A stretch of 50,798 nucleotides of DNA from an uncultured Flavihumibacter sp. (GCA_902168105.1 CABHOY010000070.1:1-50798), one strand, 5' to 3'; positions 34,296 through 43,380 are shown, counted from the first letter of the stretch. Translations and numbers: made by a program. The notes: generated by a model from the letters alone, not told the origin.

Positions 34296-35390
34296 ATGAA
34301 CAAGAGATCATTCACTATAACAGGATCTGTCCTTTTCTTCCTATGCCTCCTGGATAGTTTACCGGCAGCAGCGCAATACAAGCCTTCTGCCCCTTCAGAA
34401 CTGGGGCATCCGGTAGTTATCGTATTACTGACAGTTATTACCGGTCTGCTCATTGCCATTGCTATATTAGGCAGCGCTGTACTCAGCGCCATGGATATCT
34501 ACAGGGAACGGGTAAAAGGCGGTCAACGTAAAACGATCGTTTCCATAGCCCTCCTTGTGGCAGGATTGCTCTCGTCCGGCAGCCTGCTGGCACAAGATGA
34601 AACACCTGTACAACAAACAGTTGTACACAATATTGTCAGTGGGTTATCTGATACTTCTTTGTACCTGATGCTCTCTGTCGTTTCACTGGAGATCCTGATC
34701 ATTTTCTCACTCTTGTATACACTGCGTGTGTTGCTGGGCATTGAGCGTAAAAAGAAAATAGCGGCTCCTGGCAAACCTGTTGTACACTGGTTTGAACGAC
34801 TGAACAAAACAAAGACCCTGGATGCCGCCTCAGAAGTGGAGGAAGATATGGGGCATGAATACGACGGCATCCGCGAGCTAAACAATCCTACGCCACCCTG
34901 GTGGAGATGGAGTTTCTATTGCAGTATCGTGTTTGCCTTTGTATACATCTGGCGATTTCAGATAGCTCACTCCGCCCCCTCACAATTGGAAGAACTGGCC
35001 ATCGCAGAGGCGGATGCCAAAGCAGCAAAGGAGGAGTATCTGAAAAATGCTGCTAACAACATCGACGAAAATAATGTAACCCTGCTGACTGCGGCTGATG
35101 ATATTGCCGGCGGACAGAAACTTTTCTCTACCAGTTGCGCCCCATGTCATGGGCCACAGGGGCAGGGGGTTGTAGGGCCTAATCTGACGGACAACTACTG
35201 GTTACACGGCGGACAGGTGAAAGCTGTTTTCACCACTATTAAATACGGCGTACCAGAGAAGGGAATGAAATCGTGGAAAGATGATTTCTCGCCTAAACAA
35301 CTGGCTATGCTGACCAGCTATATCAAGAGTATACACGGTTCCAATCCGCCTAATCCGAAAGAACCACAGGGCGCATTAGAAAAAGAATAG
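34296..35390 (+). CDS. ccoP: Cbb3 oxidase cytochrome c subunit III (CcoP)
   Basis: A 364-residue membrane cytochrome that passes electrons to CcoNO. It has a signal/anchor (to about 25), membrane helices near 35-58 and 115-140, the CcoP motif DGIRELNNPTPPWWRW, a third helix, and one haem c site CAPCH in a C-terminal cytochrome c domain. Proteobacterial CcoP has two haems; one is usual in Bacteroidota. I choose the ATG at 34296 because the longer frame from 34245 overlaps ccoQ and lacks a signal peptide at its start. Confidence 0.93.
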   Translation: MNKRSFTITGSVLFFLCLLDSLPAAAQYKPSAPSELGHPVVIVLLTVITGLLIAIAILGSAVLSAMDIYRERVKGGQRKTIVSIALLVAGLLSSGSLLAQDETPVQQTVVHNIVSGLSDTSLYLMLSVVSLEILIIFSLLYTLRVLLGIERKKKIAAPGKPVVHWFERLNKTKTLDAASEVEEDMGHEYDGIRELNNPTPPWWRWSFYCSIVFAFVYIWRFQIAHSAPSQLEELAIAEADAKAAKEEYLKNAANNIDENNVTLLTAADDIAGGQKLFSTSCAPCHGPQGQGVVGPNLTDNYWLHGGQVKAVFTTIKYGVPEKGMKSWKDDFSPKQLAMLTSYIKSIHGSNPPNPKEPQGALEKE

Positions 35391-35412
35391 AACTGATTTA
35401 AAAGTATTCGCG

Positions 35413-36795
35413 ATGGAAGAAACATTCAGAGACAGCCTGGCGACTGTTGACAGACAGGGGAAACGTAGCTGGATCTATAGTCAGAAACCGAAAGGTAAAC
35501 TTTATAACGCGAGGAGTATTCTAAGCTTCCTTTATTTCCTTGCGTTCTTCGCCGGCCCATTCATTCAATTGAATGGCCGGCCTTTGTTTTTGTTCAATGT
35601 TGTAGAAGGCCGGTTCATCCTTTTTGGCGCAATCTTCTGGCCACAGGACTTCTTCATTTTCGGCCTCGCAATGCTGGCCTTCATTGTTTTCATCGTCGTA
35701 TTTACGATGGCCTTCGGCAGATTGTTCTGTGGCTGGGCATGCCCTCAGACTATCTTCATGGAAATGCTATTCCGCAGGATAGAATACTGGGTAGAAGGAG
35801 ATGCGGCCGCGCAGAAGGCGCTGAACAATGCGTCATGGAATACTGAAAAGATCCTGAAGAAGACAAGTAAACATGTGCTCTTCTATGTACTGTCTTTCCT
35901 GATTGCCAATACCTTTCTTGCCTACGTTATCGGTGTAGACAGCTTACTGGAAATAATAACCGGCCCTGTTGCAGCACATACAGGCGGCCTCGCTTCTATG
36001 ATCATTTTTTCAGGTGTGTTTTACGGTGTGTTTGCATTCTTCAGAGAACAGGTATGCACTGTTGTATGTCCTTATGGCCGCCTTCAGGGTGTATTACTGG
36101 ACAGAGACTCAGTAGTTGTAGCATACGACTATACAAGAGGAGAACCACGCGGGCATTTCAAAAAACACGCAGACAATAACCTGGGAGATTGCATTGATTG
36201 CCATCAATGTGTGAAGGTTTGTCCGACCGGCATAGACATCCGCAACGGAACACAGCTGGAATGTGTAAACTGTACTGCCTGTATCGACGCCTGCAACTTC
36301 ATGATGGAAAAAACAGGACGGCCGCTTCATCTCATTCGTTATGCATCAGAAAATGGCATCGCGAATAAACAACCGTTACGCTTCACTACGCGGTTCAGAT
36401 TGTACAGCGCCATTCTTGTGATACTGCTTACTGCCATTACCTGGATGCTGATAAGCAGAGAGCCCGTAAGCGGGACCATTATCCGTACAGCCGGGATGTT
36501 ATACCACGAAAGGGGCGCTGACAGCATTTCTAATCTTTACCAGATCAAACTGGTCAACAAAACAGCCAGGAACATCCTGCTCGATCTGCGTTTAGAAGAT
36601 GCACCAGGCAGGGTAGAATTACTGGGACATCAACAGATAGACGTAAAAGGTGAGCAACAGGGAGAAGGCATCTTCTTCGTGGTACTGCCCCGCACAGCTA
36701 TTAAAAAACGTAAAACTGCTTTACATATCACATTGTACGCGGGAGATAAAAAGACCGGCACGATCAGTACCACTTTTCTGGGCCCTGCTCAGTAG
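35413..36795 (+). CDS. ccoG: Cbb3 assembly ferredoxin-type protein CcoG
   Basis: A 460-residue membrane protein with two [4Fe-4S] sites; CcoG family members reduce copper for cbb3 assembly. Visible are five or so membrane helices, the CGWACPQTIF and CTVVCPYGRLQG motifs, the ferredoxin-like pair CIDCHQCVKVCPTGIDI and CVNCTACIDACNFMM, and a periplasmic Ig-like C-terminal domain of about 110 residues. It follows ccoP by 22 bases. Confidence 0.95.
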   Translation: MEETFRDSLATVDRQGKRSWIYSQKPKGKLYNARSILSFLYFLAFFAGPFIQLNGRPLFLFNVVEGRFILFGAIFWPQDFFIFGLAMLAFIVFIVVFTMAFGRLFCGWACPQTIFMEMLFRRIEYWVEGDAAAQKALNNASWNTEKILKKTSKHVLFYVLSFLIANTFLAYVIGVDSLLEIITGPVAAHTGGLASMIIFSGVFYGVFAFFREQVCTVVCPYGRLQGVLLDRDSVVVAYDYTRGEPRGHFKKHADNNLGDCIDCHQCVKVCPTGIDIRNGTQLECVNCTACIDACNFMMEKTGRPLHLIRYASENGIANKQPLRFTTRFRLYSAILVILLTAITWMLISREPVSGTIIRTAGMLYHERGADSISNLYQIKLVNKTARNILLDLRLEDAPGRVELLGHQQIDVKGEQQGEGIFFVVLPRTAIKKRKTALHITLYAGDKKTGTISTTFLGPAQ

Positions 36796-36825
36796 CCGCA
36801 CATACATTACTAAAATATTCAGATC

Positions 36826-37263
36826 ATGAACTGGGGTCATAAAATTATTATCGTATTTGTTCTTTTTGCGGCAGGCATCCTTACGCTCGTAACCAAAAGT
36901 ATGCGCACACACATAGACATGGTTACGACAAACTATTATGCTGAAGAGCTGAAATATCAACAGGTGATCGACGGGAGAAGAGCCGCGCAGTCCTTATCAA
37001 CCCCTGTCAGCATTAATCAGTCAGACAATGCTGTAGGTATTCTCTTCCCTGCCGAAATGCAGGGCATCCCATTAAAAGGCAATGTGTTGTTCTACCGTGC
37101 ATCCGATTCACGACAGGACGTTTCCCTACCGCTTCAACCAGATGAAAGCGGATTGATATTGGTGAACAAGAAACGATTGCAGAAGGGAAGTTACCGGGTC
37201 CAGTTGCAATGGGAAGCTAAAGGCAAGTCATATTACCAGGAAAGTTTTGTAACAGTTAACTGA
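36826..37263 (+). CDS. ccoH: Cbb3 assembly protein CcoH (FixH)
   Basis: A 145-residue protein with one N-terminal membrane helix (IIIVFVLFAAGILTLV) and a periplasmic domain. The stretch MVTTNYYAEELKYQQVIDG is a hallmark of FixH. It acts with CcoI and CcoG in copper delivery and assembly. Located 30 bases after ccoG and 7 bases before the next gene. Confidence 0.9.
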   Translation: MNWGHKIIIVFVLFAAGILTLVTKSMRTHIDMVTTNYYAEELKYQQVIDGRRAAQSLSTPVSINQSDNAVGILFPAEMQGIPLKGNVLFYRASDSRQDVSLPLQPDESGLILVNKKRLQKGSYRVQLQWEAKGKSYYQESFVTVN

Positions 37264-37270
37264 ACAGGCC

Positions 37271-37987
37271 ATGCTACTTACATTCCTCTATGCCCTTTCG
37301 CTGGGCTTTATTGGCAGCTTTCATTGTATCGGCATGTGTGGGCCTATTGCGCTTACATTACCTGTGCAACACCTGGAAGGTATACGTAAGCAGGCAGGTA
37401 TCCTGCTGTATAACGCAGGAAGGGTTACTGCCTATGCTTGTTTGGGTATTATTTCCGGATGGCTGGGCAGGCAGTTCTACCTGGGAGGGTTGCAACAATG
37501 GCTGTCAATCATACTTGGCAGCGGTATGTTACTGCTTATCGTACTACAATATGGATTTAATCGTGCCCGCATCTCACTCAACATCCGTTTTTATACACGC
37601 CCTATCAAGGTAATGCTGGGCGATCTGTTACGCGGGCAGCAACAACATACCTTGTATGCTATCGGCTTCCTGAATGGCTTATTGCCCTGCGGGCTTGTAT
37701 GGTTTGCTATTACAGGAGCTGTAGCCACGGGCAGCACCCTTCAGGGAGCACTCTTTATGGCGGCATTTGGAACGGGTACGCTGCCTGCTATGATCGCGCT
37801 TACCTGGTGCAACGATCTTATCAGTTTAAGCCTGCGTAACCGGTTACGTCGCTGTATACCTTTTGTTGTAACGATCATGGCCGTGCTACTGATCATACGC
37901 GGATTGAATCTTAATATCCCTTACGTCAGCCCGGTCCTGACAGCACCCGGAGAAAAAATTACTGAACACTGTGTTAAACCATCCTGA
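37271..37987 (+). CDS. TauE/SafE- or DsbD-like membrane protein of the cco cluster
   Basis: A 238-residue protein with six or so membrane helices. The first helix ends in the conserved HCIGMCGPIAL motif, and a later helix carries NGLLPCGLVWFA, the pattern of the cytochrome c biogenesis-like membrane family (often labelled sulfite exporter TauE/SafE). Members are common next to cbb3 genes and may move copper or electrons for assembly; the exact job is not established. It is packed tightly between ccoH and hemN (gaps of 7 and 2 bases), so they share a transcript. Confidence 0.85.
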   Translation: MLLTFLYALSLGFIGSFHCIGMCGPIALTLPVQHLEGIRKQAGILLYNAGRVTAYACLGIISGWLGRQFYLGGLQQWLSIILGSGMLLLIVLQYGFNRARISLNIRFYTRPIKVMLGDLLRGQQQHTLYAIGFLNGLLPCGLVWFAITGAVATGSTLQGALFMAAFGTGTLPAMIALTWCNDLISLSLRNRLRRCIPFVVTIMAVLLIIRGLNLNIPYVSPVLTAPGEKITEHCVKPS

Positions 37988-37989
37988 AC

Positions 37990-39348
37990 ATGCAACTTAT
38001 CAGAAAATATAATACCGCAGCACCCCGTTACACAAGTTATCCTACTGTTCCCTACTGGGACGAGGCCACCTTTGATATCGATACATGGAAGCAGACTATA
38101 CTGAAATCTTTCCGCGCCACGAACCATACCGAAGGGATCAGCCTTTATATCCATCTGCCTTATTGTGAACAGTTGTGTACCTACTGTGGGTGCAACAAAC
38201 ACATCACTGTTAATCATGGCGTGGAAGCGCCCTATATACAATCTGTCCTCAACGAATGGACATTGTATCTGCAGCTTTTTGAAGAACGTCCCCGCATTCG
38301 CGAGATCCATCTCGGCGGAGGTACGCCTACCTTTTTTAGTCCGGAGAATCTTCATGCCTTACTTTCCCGCATTTATCTGCATGCCGATCTACTTCCTGAC
38401 GCAACGCTCAGTTTTGAAGGTCATCCTAACAATACCACTACGGCACATATGCTAACGCTTTATAACCTGGGTTTCCGTCGCATGAGCCTCGGCATTCAGG
38501 ACTTCGATCCGCAGGTGCAGGACATCATTAACCGGGTACAACCCTATGAAACAGTTGCCAGTGTTACTGCAGCTGCAAGAGCGATCGGTTATACCTCTGT
38601 CAACTATGACCTGGTCTATGGGCTTCCGCTGCAAACAATAGCAAGTGTGGGAGACACGATCGGCAAGGTAATGCAGTTAAGGCCGGACAGGATCTCTTTT
38701 TACAGCTATGCACATGTACCCTGGGTAAAAGGAGTTGGACAACGGCGTTATTCAGAAACTGATCTTCCAAAGGATGAAGAGAAGAGAGCACTCTATGAGC
38801 TGGGTAAAACACTGTTCGCAGAAAGCGGATATACAGAGATCGGGATGGACCACTTTGCATTGCCTCACGACAGCTTGTACCATGCCTGCGGGCAGGGCTC
38901 ATTACACCGGAACTTTATGGGATATACTGATCATCATACCACACTAATGATCGGGCTGGGCGCTTCATCTATAGGTGACAGCTGGTATGCATATACACAA
39001 AATGAAAAACGGATTGCTGTATGGCAGCAACTTGTAAACAGCGGACAGTTCCCTGTAGTACGTGGTCATATTCTGGATGAGGAAGATCTTCTGTTACGTC
39101 GTCACATTCATGCACTGATGTGTAGCTTTAAGACTTCCTGGAGCAAGGCCGATAAAGCGGGACCGGTTATACAGGAAGGGCTTGAAAGGCTCCATGAGCT
39201 TGAGAATGACGGGTTGGCGCTTATTACAGAAGAAGGAGTATCAGTGACTGAGAAAGGGAGGCCTTTTATCCGTAATATCTGTATGGCTTTTGATGCCCGC
39301 TTATGGAGAAAGCTACCACAATCTCAACTGTTCAGTACTGCTATCTGA
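37990..39348 (+). CDS. hemN: Oxygen-independent coproporphyrinogen III oxidase
   Basis: A 452-residue radical SAM enzyme that converts coproporphyrinogen III to protoporphyrinogen IX without oxygen, feeding haem synthesis under low oxygen. The [4Fe-4S] motif is C59-x3-C63-x2-C66 with the extra Cys68 (PYCEQLCTYCGCN). HLGGGTPTFFS, RMSLGIQDFDPQVQ and the HemN C-terminal domain (NFMGYTDHHTTLMIGLGASSI) are clear. It begins 2 bases after the upstream stop. Its place in the oxidase cluster fits a need for haem when the oxidase is induced. Confidence 0.95.
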   Translation: MQLIRKYNTAAPRYTSYPTVPYWDEATFDIDTWKQTILKSFRATNHTEGISLYIHLPYCEQLCTYCGCNKHITVNHGVEAPYIQSVLNEWTLYLQLFEERPRIREIHLGGGTPTFFSPENLHALLSRIYLHADLLPDATLSFEGHPNNTTTAHMLTLYNLGFRRMSLGIQDFDPQVQDIINRVQPYETVASVTAAARAIGYTSVNYDLVYGLPLQTIASVGDTIGKVMQLRPDRISFYSYAHVPWVKGVGQRRYSETDLPKDEEKRALYELGKTLFAESGYTEIGMDHFALPHDSLYHACGQGSLHRNFMGYTDHHTTLMIGLGASSIGDSWYAYTQNEKRIAVWQQLVNSGQFPVVRGHILDEEDLLLRRHIHALMCSFKTSWSKADKAGPVIQEGLERLHELENDGLALITEEGVSVTEKGRPFIRNICMAFDARLWRKLPQSQLFSTAI

Positions 39349-39562
39349 TGATTTCCAGCTTATTCACTTCATTCTTATCACTTTATAGCCTGCTTAATTT
39401 CAATTGCTGAAAGGCTGCATGCATTTTCCAAAAAATGGAATTTATAAACATCTGGTGAGGAGGTAAATGAAAAAGGGTATCCGTTCTTATCTGAAGAGAT
39501 AAAAAGAATGATGTTGAATCAGCCGAAACACTTGCAGGAAAAGGGTTTTGAAGGGCATTAAA

Positions 39563-39597
39563 AAAGTCTGACCGTGTTTACAATCAGACTTTCTTGT
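39563..39597. terminator. Hairpin terminator in the hemN-lpxD spacer
   Basis: A 9-bp stem (39563-39571 with 39584-39592, arm AAAGTCTGA) with a 12-base loop, an A-run before and T-rich bases after. It may end the cco-hemN transcript about 210 bases after hemN. Confidence 0.6.
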
Positions 39598-39689
39598 TAT
39601 GTGAATGGGTTAGTAAGTACAGGGAACAAAAATTCCCTACACAATATTAAAAAGAATTTCATCACAAAAGAAAAAAAATGCAAACTTTT

Positions 39690-39720
39690 TTATTCACACC
39701 ACTAAAAAAAGTGTGGATAA
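39690..39720. promoter_or_regulatory. Facing pair of DnaA-box-like 9-mers
   Basis: TTATTCACA (39690-39698, plus) and TGTGGATAA (39712-39720, the reverse complement of TTATCCACA) each match the DnaA consensus, 13 bases apart, in an A/T-rich setting. The pair can also fold as a 10-bp hairpin with one wobble, so the match may be structural. Confidence 0.35.
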
Positions 39721-39802
39721 CAACAGTTACAAAGAAGCGTTAAAACTTTATTTCTCTCACTCATGAAACATAACCGTTGAATAATCGTATTGTATTCTCT
39801 AC

Positions 39803-39810
39803 TACCTTTG
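39803..39810 (+). promoter_or_regulatory. -7 element for the LpxD-family gene
   Basis: TACCTTTG fits TAnnTTTG, 21 bases before the ATG at 39832. A TTG at 39777 is 23 bases upstream, slightly too far. Confidence 0.5.
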
Positions 39811-39831
39811 CCTCACTAAACAACAGAAAAC

Positions 39832-40776
39832 ATGAAGTTTAATGAACCGATCGCAGTAACGGAAATAGCGGCATTCATAGGCGCAGAGCTGGAAGGCGAC
39901 GATACGCTGATGGCCACGGGTATTAATGAGATCCATAAGGTTGAACCAGGTGATATCTCATTTGTAGATTTTGCAAAGTACTATGATGCCTGCCTGAGAT
40001 CAGCAGCTACGATTATCATCATCAATAAAAAAGTGGCTTGTCCTCCGGGTAAAGTGTTACTGGTTTTAGACGATCCGTTCAGTGCTTATGTAAAACTGGT
40101 GAAACGCTTCAGACCATTTGAACCATCCACCAGTCCCATCAGCGATTCTGCTGTAATAGGCGAGGGCACTATCATTCAGCCGAATGTATTCGTTGGTAAT
40201 CATGTTACTATTGGAAAAAATTGTATCATCCATCCCAACGTAACTATTTACGACAATTCCATTATCGGGAATAATGTGATCATCCATGCCGGTACTGTTA
40301 TCGGTGCAGATGCTTTTTATTTTAAGAAACGGGCCGACAGGGAGGTGATGTATGATAAAATGGAAAGCTGTGGAAGGGTGATCATTGAAGATGACGTTGA
40401 AATAGGCGCCGGCTGTACTATTGACAAAGGCGTAAGTGGCGATACCATCATTGGCCGTGGCACGAAGTTCGATAACATGATCCATATAGGGCACGGTACT
40501 GTTATTGGCCGCAACTGTTTGTTTGCTGGTCAGGTAGGTGTAGGCGGAAAAGCTCATATAGAAGATAACGTAATCCTTTGGGGACAGGTAGGTGTTTCTA
40601 AAGACCTTACTATCGGAAAGGGCGCCATTGTACTGGCACAAAGTGGCGTACCTTCTTCCCTGGAAGGAGGCAAGGTATACTTTGGGTCTCCTGTAGAAGA
40701 TGCGAAAGTGAAGATGAAGGAGATCAACTGGATCAAACGTATCCCTGAGATGTGGCAAAAGCTGTATGGCAATTGA
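39832..40776 (+). CDS. LpxD-family acyltransferase (left-handed beta-helix)
   Basis: A 314-residue protein with the LpxD layout: an N-terminal uridine-binding-like domain (EIAAFIGAELEGDDTLMATG, VEPGDISFVDF) and a left-handed beta-helix of hexapeptide repeats (IGEGTIIQPNVFVGNHVTIG onward). The catalytic His is expected in FDNMIHIGHGTVIG. LpxD adds the second hydroxyacyl chain in lipid A synthesis. Bacteroidota often have a classical LpxD of about 345 residues plus a shorter paralogue like this one, so its acceptor may differ; no symbol given. It stands alone, between its own promoter and terminator. Confidence 0.82.
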   Translation: MKFNEPIAVTEIAAFIGAELEGDDTLMATGINEIHKVEPGDISFVDFAKYYDACLRSAATIIIINKKVACPPGKVLLVLDDPFSAYVKLVKRFRPFEPSTSPISDSAVIGEGTIIQPNVFVGNHVTIGKNCIIHPNVTIYDNSIIGNNVIIHAGTVIGADAFYFKKRADREVMYDKMESCGRVIIEDDVEIGAGCTIDKGVSGDTIIGRGTKFDNMIHIGHGTVIGRNCLFAGQVGVGGKAHIEDNVILWGQVGVSKDLTIGKGAIVLAQSGVPSSLEGGKVYFGSPVEDAKVKMKEINWIKRIPEMWQKLYGN

Positions 40777-40788
40777 TATACTATTCCG

Positions 40789-40820
40789 AAGGCTTCATGT
40801 TTTGCATGGAGCCTTTTTGT
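40789..40820 (+). terminator. Terminator after the LpxD-family gene
   Basis: An 11-bp stem with one wobble (40789-40799 with 40805-40815, arm AAGGCTTCATG), a 5-base loop and a T-run. Confidence 0.8.
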
Positions 40821-40835
40821 TTAATCCTTTCTTCT

Positions 40836-41510
40836 ATGTCCCGCAAACTTCTTCCCCTTATATTCCTGATCGTTTACAGCAACTTTGTTTCCGCCCAGAA
40901 CGGATTATATGTGCCTGCACAGGAATGGCCTGTTAAGATCAGCGATGGATGGTTCACTGCAAAGACGATCTCCTTCGGCCCTTTCAGCACCTCGTCCCGG
41001 AAAAACGGGATTGCCGATGCTGCGGCCGTCTCCTTCATCAAAGACCCTTTAAACCCATTCAATATCCGCGTTAACGGCAAGGACGAGAACGTACTGATAC
41101 AAGTTATACAAGCGGCGCATATCGCCTTCTCCGGCCATTCCCTGCCCTCATTTCTGGACAATATGCCGGCTACTGCACTCTTCTCCTACATGCTGATCAA
41201 CGGGACGAAAAATGAGCCTCTAAAACGATGGGAGATGATCCTGAAAGATGTGACCTACCTGGAGCTCAATGAGAATAAACCGGCGGGGGTCCTGCACTCG
41301 GCAGACGATGACGTGCGTATTACAGCACATAACCGGTTCGGGGCTAAAAACTCTTATGAGAATATCTGTTATGAATTTCACATCCGCAGGCAAGTAGTTG
41401 CGGCCGTTGTTACCGGGGCGCAGCCCCGTGTATGGATGAGCGCGGAGATGGAAGGAAAATCACTCCAGCCTGTTTTGGCTGCCGCTATAGGCGCGCTCCT
41501 GGTAAGGTAA
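40836..41510 (+). CDS. Unrecognised exported protein
   Basis: A 224-residue protein that I do not recognise. Residues 1-21 form a signal peptide (LLPLIFLIVYSNFVSAQ), so it is exported. The rest is soluble, with mixed helix and strand, and includes FGPFSTSSRKNGIADAA, KRWEMILKDV and NICYEFHIRRQVVAAV. No Cys-rich motif, repeats or catalytic signature stand out. The ATG at 40836 is chosen for the signal peptide and lies after the upstream terminator. Convergent with the epimerase gene (3-base gap), with no terminator between. Confidence 0.75.
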   Translation: MSRKLLPLIFLIVYSNFVSAQNGLYVPAQEWPVKISDGWFTAKTISFGPFSTSSRKNGIADAAAVSFIKDPLNPFNIRVNGKDENVLIQVIQAAHIAFSGHSLPSFLDNMPATALFSYMLINGTKNEPLKRWEMILKDVTYLELNENKPAGVLHSADDDVRITAHNRFGAKNSYENICYEFHIRRQVVAAVVTGAQPRVWMSAEMEGKSLQPVLAAAIGALLVR

Positions 41511-41513
41511 TAG

Positions 41514-42500
41514 TTACGATTGCCGGCGTTTCTCTTCCAGGAACTCCTGGCACATATCAGCAATAGCAGTTTGTAAAGGCCTGAAGGAAAATCCCGGCAA
41601 TGCTTCCAGGATCTTTTTATTGCTGTAGTAAACTTTCGTTTGTGCCGTCCGGGCGGTTTCTTTCGTTAGCAACGCTTTCTTCCCGGATATCTTGCTTTTT
41701 ACGGCCTCTATTCTCCACACTATTTCCGCCATCCAGGGCTTCACAGCTATATGAGGCGGCTTCTTTCCTAATTGCTTCGCCATTTCCAGGAACAGGTCAT
41801 GATACTTCCAGTTATCTGTGGTCAATACAAAACGTTCTCCTGTTATATCACTCTCCATCAGCCTGAACATCGCTTCAGCCACATCCCGCACGTCAGTGAA
41901 ACCATTGATCCCTTCTGTATAGTACGGGAACTCTTTCCAGGCGTTCTTAATCAGCATACCGGAGCTGTCTTCCCAATATCCCGCCCCTAATATGATGCTG
42001 GGATTGACAATCGCTACATCCAGCCCTTCTGCTTTGCCACGCCACACTTCCATTTCAGCGAGGTATTTACTTACCCCGTATTTGGAATTGCCTTTACCTT
42101 CTCTCCATTCAGCCGATTCATCAAGGATACCGTCTACTTTAGCCCTACCTAGTGCAGCGGTGGAACTTACATGCAACAGCTTTTTAACACCGGCGTCTAT
42201 AGACATGTTGACAACGTTAGCTGTTCCTTCCACATTCACTTTCATCAGCTGCTGATGATCACCCGGACGGAAAGACACCACCCCGGCACAATGATAGACC
42301 TTCTCTATCCCCTGCATGACATCTTCCAGGACGCAAACATCCAGTACATCGCCCTGTACCCATTCTATTTTCTGCTTAATATCTGCTACCTGTTGAGGAA
42401 TCTCCTTGCGGTACAGCGCCCGTACCGGCTGGCCGGCATTCACCAGTTTCCGTAATAAATGACTACCTAAAAACCCTGTTCCACCCGTAACTAAAATCAT
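41514..42500 (-). CDS. NAD(P)-dependent epimerase/reductase (extended SDR)
   Basis: A 328-residue extended SDR. It starts with the cofactor motif ILVTGGTGFLGSHLLRKL, has HVSSTAALG for the catalytic Ser/Thr and KYGVSKYLAEMEVW for Tyr-x3-Lys, then IVNPSIILG. The pattern resembles the dihydroflavonol-4-reductase/3-beta-hydroxysteroid dehydrogenase-like branch. Substrate unknown. The ATG at 42500 is 19 bases after the hbd stop, so both are probably co-transcribed. Confidence 0.87.
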   Translation of the reverse strand: MILVTGGTGFLGSHLLRKLVNAGQPVRALYRKEIPQQVADIKQKIEWVQGDVLDVCVLEDVMQGIEKVYHCAGVVSFRPGDHQQLMKVNVEGTANVVNMSIDAGVKKLLHVSSTAALGRAKVDGILDESAEWREGKGNSKYGVSKYLAEMEVWRGKAEGLDVAIVNPSIILGAGYWEDSSGMLIKNAWKEFPYYTEGINGFTDVRDVAEAMFRLMESDITGERFVLTTDNWKYHDLFLEMAKQLGKKPPHIAVKPWMAEIVWRIEAVKSKISGKKALLTKETARTAQTKVYYSNKKILEALPGFSFRPLQTAIADMCQEFLEEKRRQS

Positions 42501-42519
42501 GAAATAAATCCCGTTTGCA

Positions 42520-43380
42520 TCAAAGATAATTATAAAATCCCTTCCCGCTTTTCTTACCAAGCGCTCCTTCTTCTACCTTCGCGATCTGCAATGGACTCGG
42601 CGCAAAACGCGGAGCGCCGTTATATGCTTCATAGAGGGACCTTGTTACTGCCAGGTTCACATCATTGCCTATCAGGTCCATCAGGGCAAAAGGTCCCATG
42701 CGGAAGCCTGCACTTTCCAGCAGCCGGTCAATACTTTTGTATGTTGCCACCCCTTCAGCCGCCACCTGCATAGCTTCCAGGTAGTAGTGCCGTGCCACTC
42801 TATTCACGATAAATCCGGGCGTATCCTGCACCATTACAGGCGTTTTTCCCAACCGTTGTGACAGTGTATATAAGAGCTCCGTTACTTCGGGCGCAGTCTC
42901 TTTTCCTTTAACGATCTCCACCAGTTTCATAACTGGCGCCGGATTAAAAAAGTGCATCCCGGCTACTCTTTCCGGATGATCTACTCCGGCCGCTATACCG
43001 CTTACCGGCAGGGAAGAGGTATTAGACGCAAGTATGGTATCCGGTGTGTTAATGGCTGCCAGCTGATTGAACAGGGTCGTTTTTATTTCCAGCTTTTCAA
43101 CGATCGCTTCAATAACCAGGTCGGCCCGGCAATCTTCCACACGAGGTGTAAATACGAGCCGCGCAAGAATGGAATCTTTGTCTTCCGGGCTCATTTTACC
43201 TTTCTTCACCGCATTGTCCAGCTGCTGTGTGATCTGCTGTTGTGCTTTTTCAAGCATTGGCGCCTGGACGTCAAACAATATGGTACGGTAACCGCCTGTA
43301 GCCGCTACCTGTGCAATACCGGCGCCCATAGTGCCGGAGCCGCATACAGCGATGGTTTTGATCTGGTCTGCTGTGATCAT
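42520..43380 (-). CDS. hbd: 3-hydroxybutyryl-CoA dehydrogenase
   Basis: A 286-residue NAD(P)-dependent enzyme that interconverts 3-hydroxyacyl-CoA and acetoacetyl-CoA. The Rossmann motif is CGSGTMGAGIAQVAA, the catalytic His is in HFFNPAPVMKLVEIV, and the C-terminal dimer domain has PGFIVNRVARHYYLEAM and GPFALMDLIGNDVNLAV. The end KKSGKGFYNY is typical. Short-chain fatty acid or phenylacetate-type breakdown is possible; no other pathway genes are beside it. Confidence 0.92.
   Translation of the reverse strand: MITADQIKTIAVCGSGTMGAGIAQVAATGGYRTILFDVQAPMLEKAQQQITQQLDNAVKKGKMSPEDKDSILARLVFTPRVEDCRADLVIEAIVEKLEIKTTLFNQLAAINTPDTILASNTSSLPVSGIAAGVDHPERVAGMHFFNPAPVMKLVEIVKGKETAPEVTELLYTLSQRLGKTPVMVQDTPGFIVNRVARHYYLEAMQVAAEGVATYKSIDRLLESAGFRMGPFALMDLIGNDVNLAVTRSLYEAYNGAPRFAPSPLQIAKVEEGALGKKSGKGFYNYL

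Larger units (their letters stand above)
39349..39831. other. 483-bp AT-rich spacer with DnaA-box-like sites
   Basis: No convincing gene. It contains a Shine-Dalgarno-like GGAGG followed by an 11-codon frame (MKKGIRSYLKR), a bidirectional hairpin at 39563-39592, and DnaA-box-like 9-mers. TTATTCACA (39690-39698) and TGTGGATAA (39712-39720) both fit TTATNCACA and face each other. TTATTCACT (39360) fits 8 of 9. Confidence 0.7.

Noticed and set aside
39467..39502. 11-codon frame MKKGIRSYLKR with a strong GGAGG
   Set aside because: Too short to support as a gene without conservation data; noted only as part of the spacer description.
39349..39831. Chromosome origin oriC
   Set aside because: Only two exact DnaA boxes, which can also be a hairpin, and no dnaA, dnaN or other origin-linked genes nearby.
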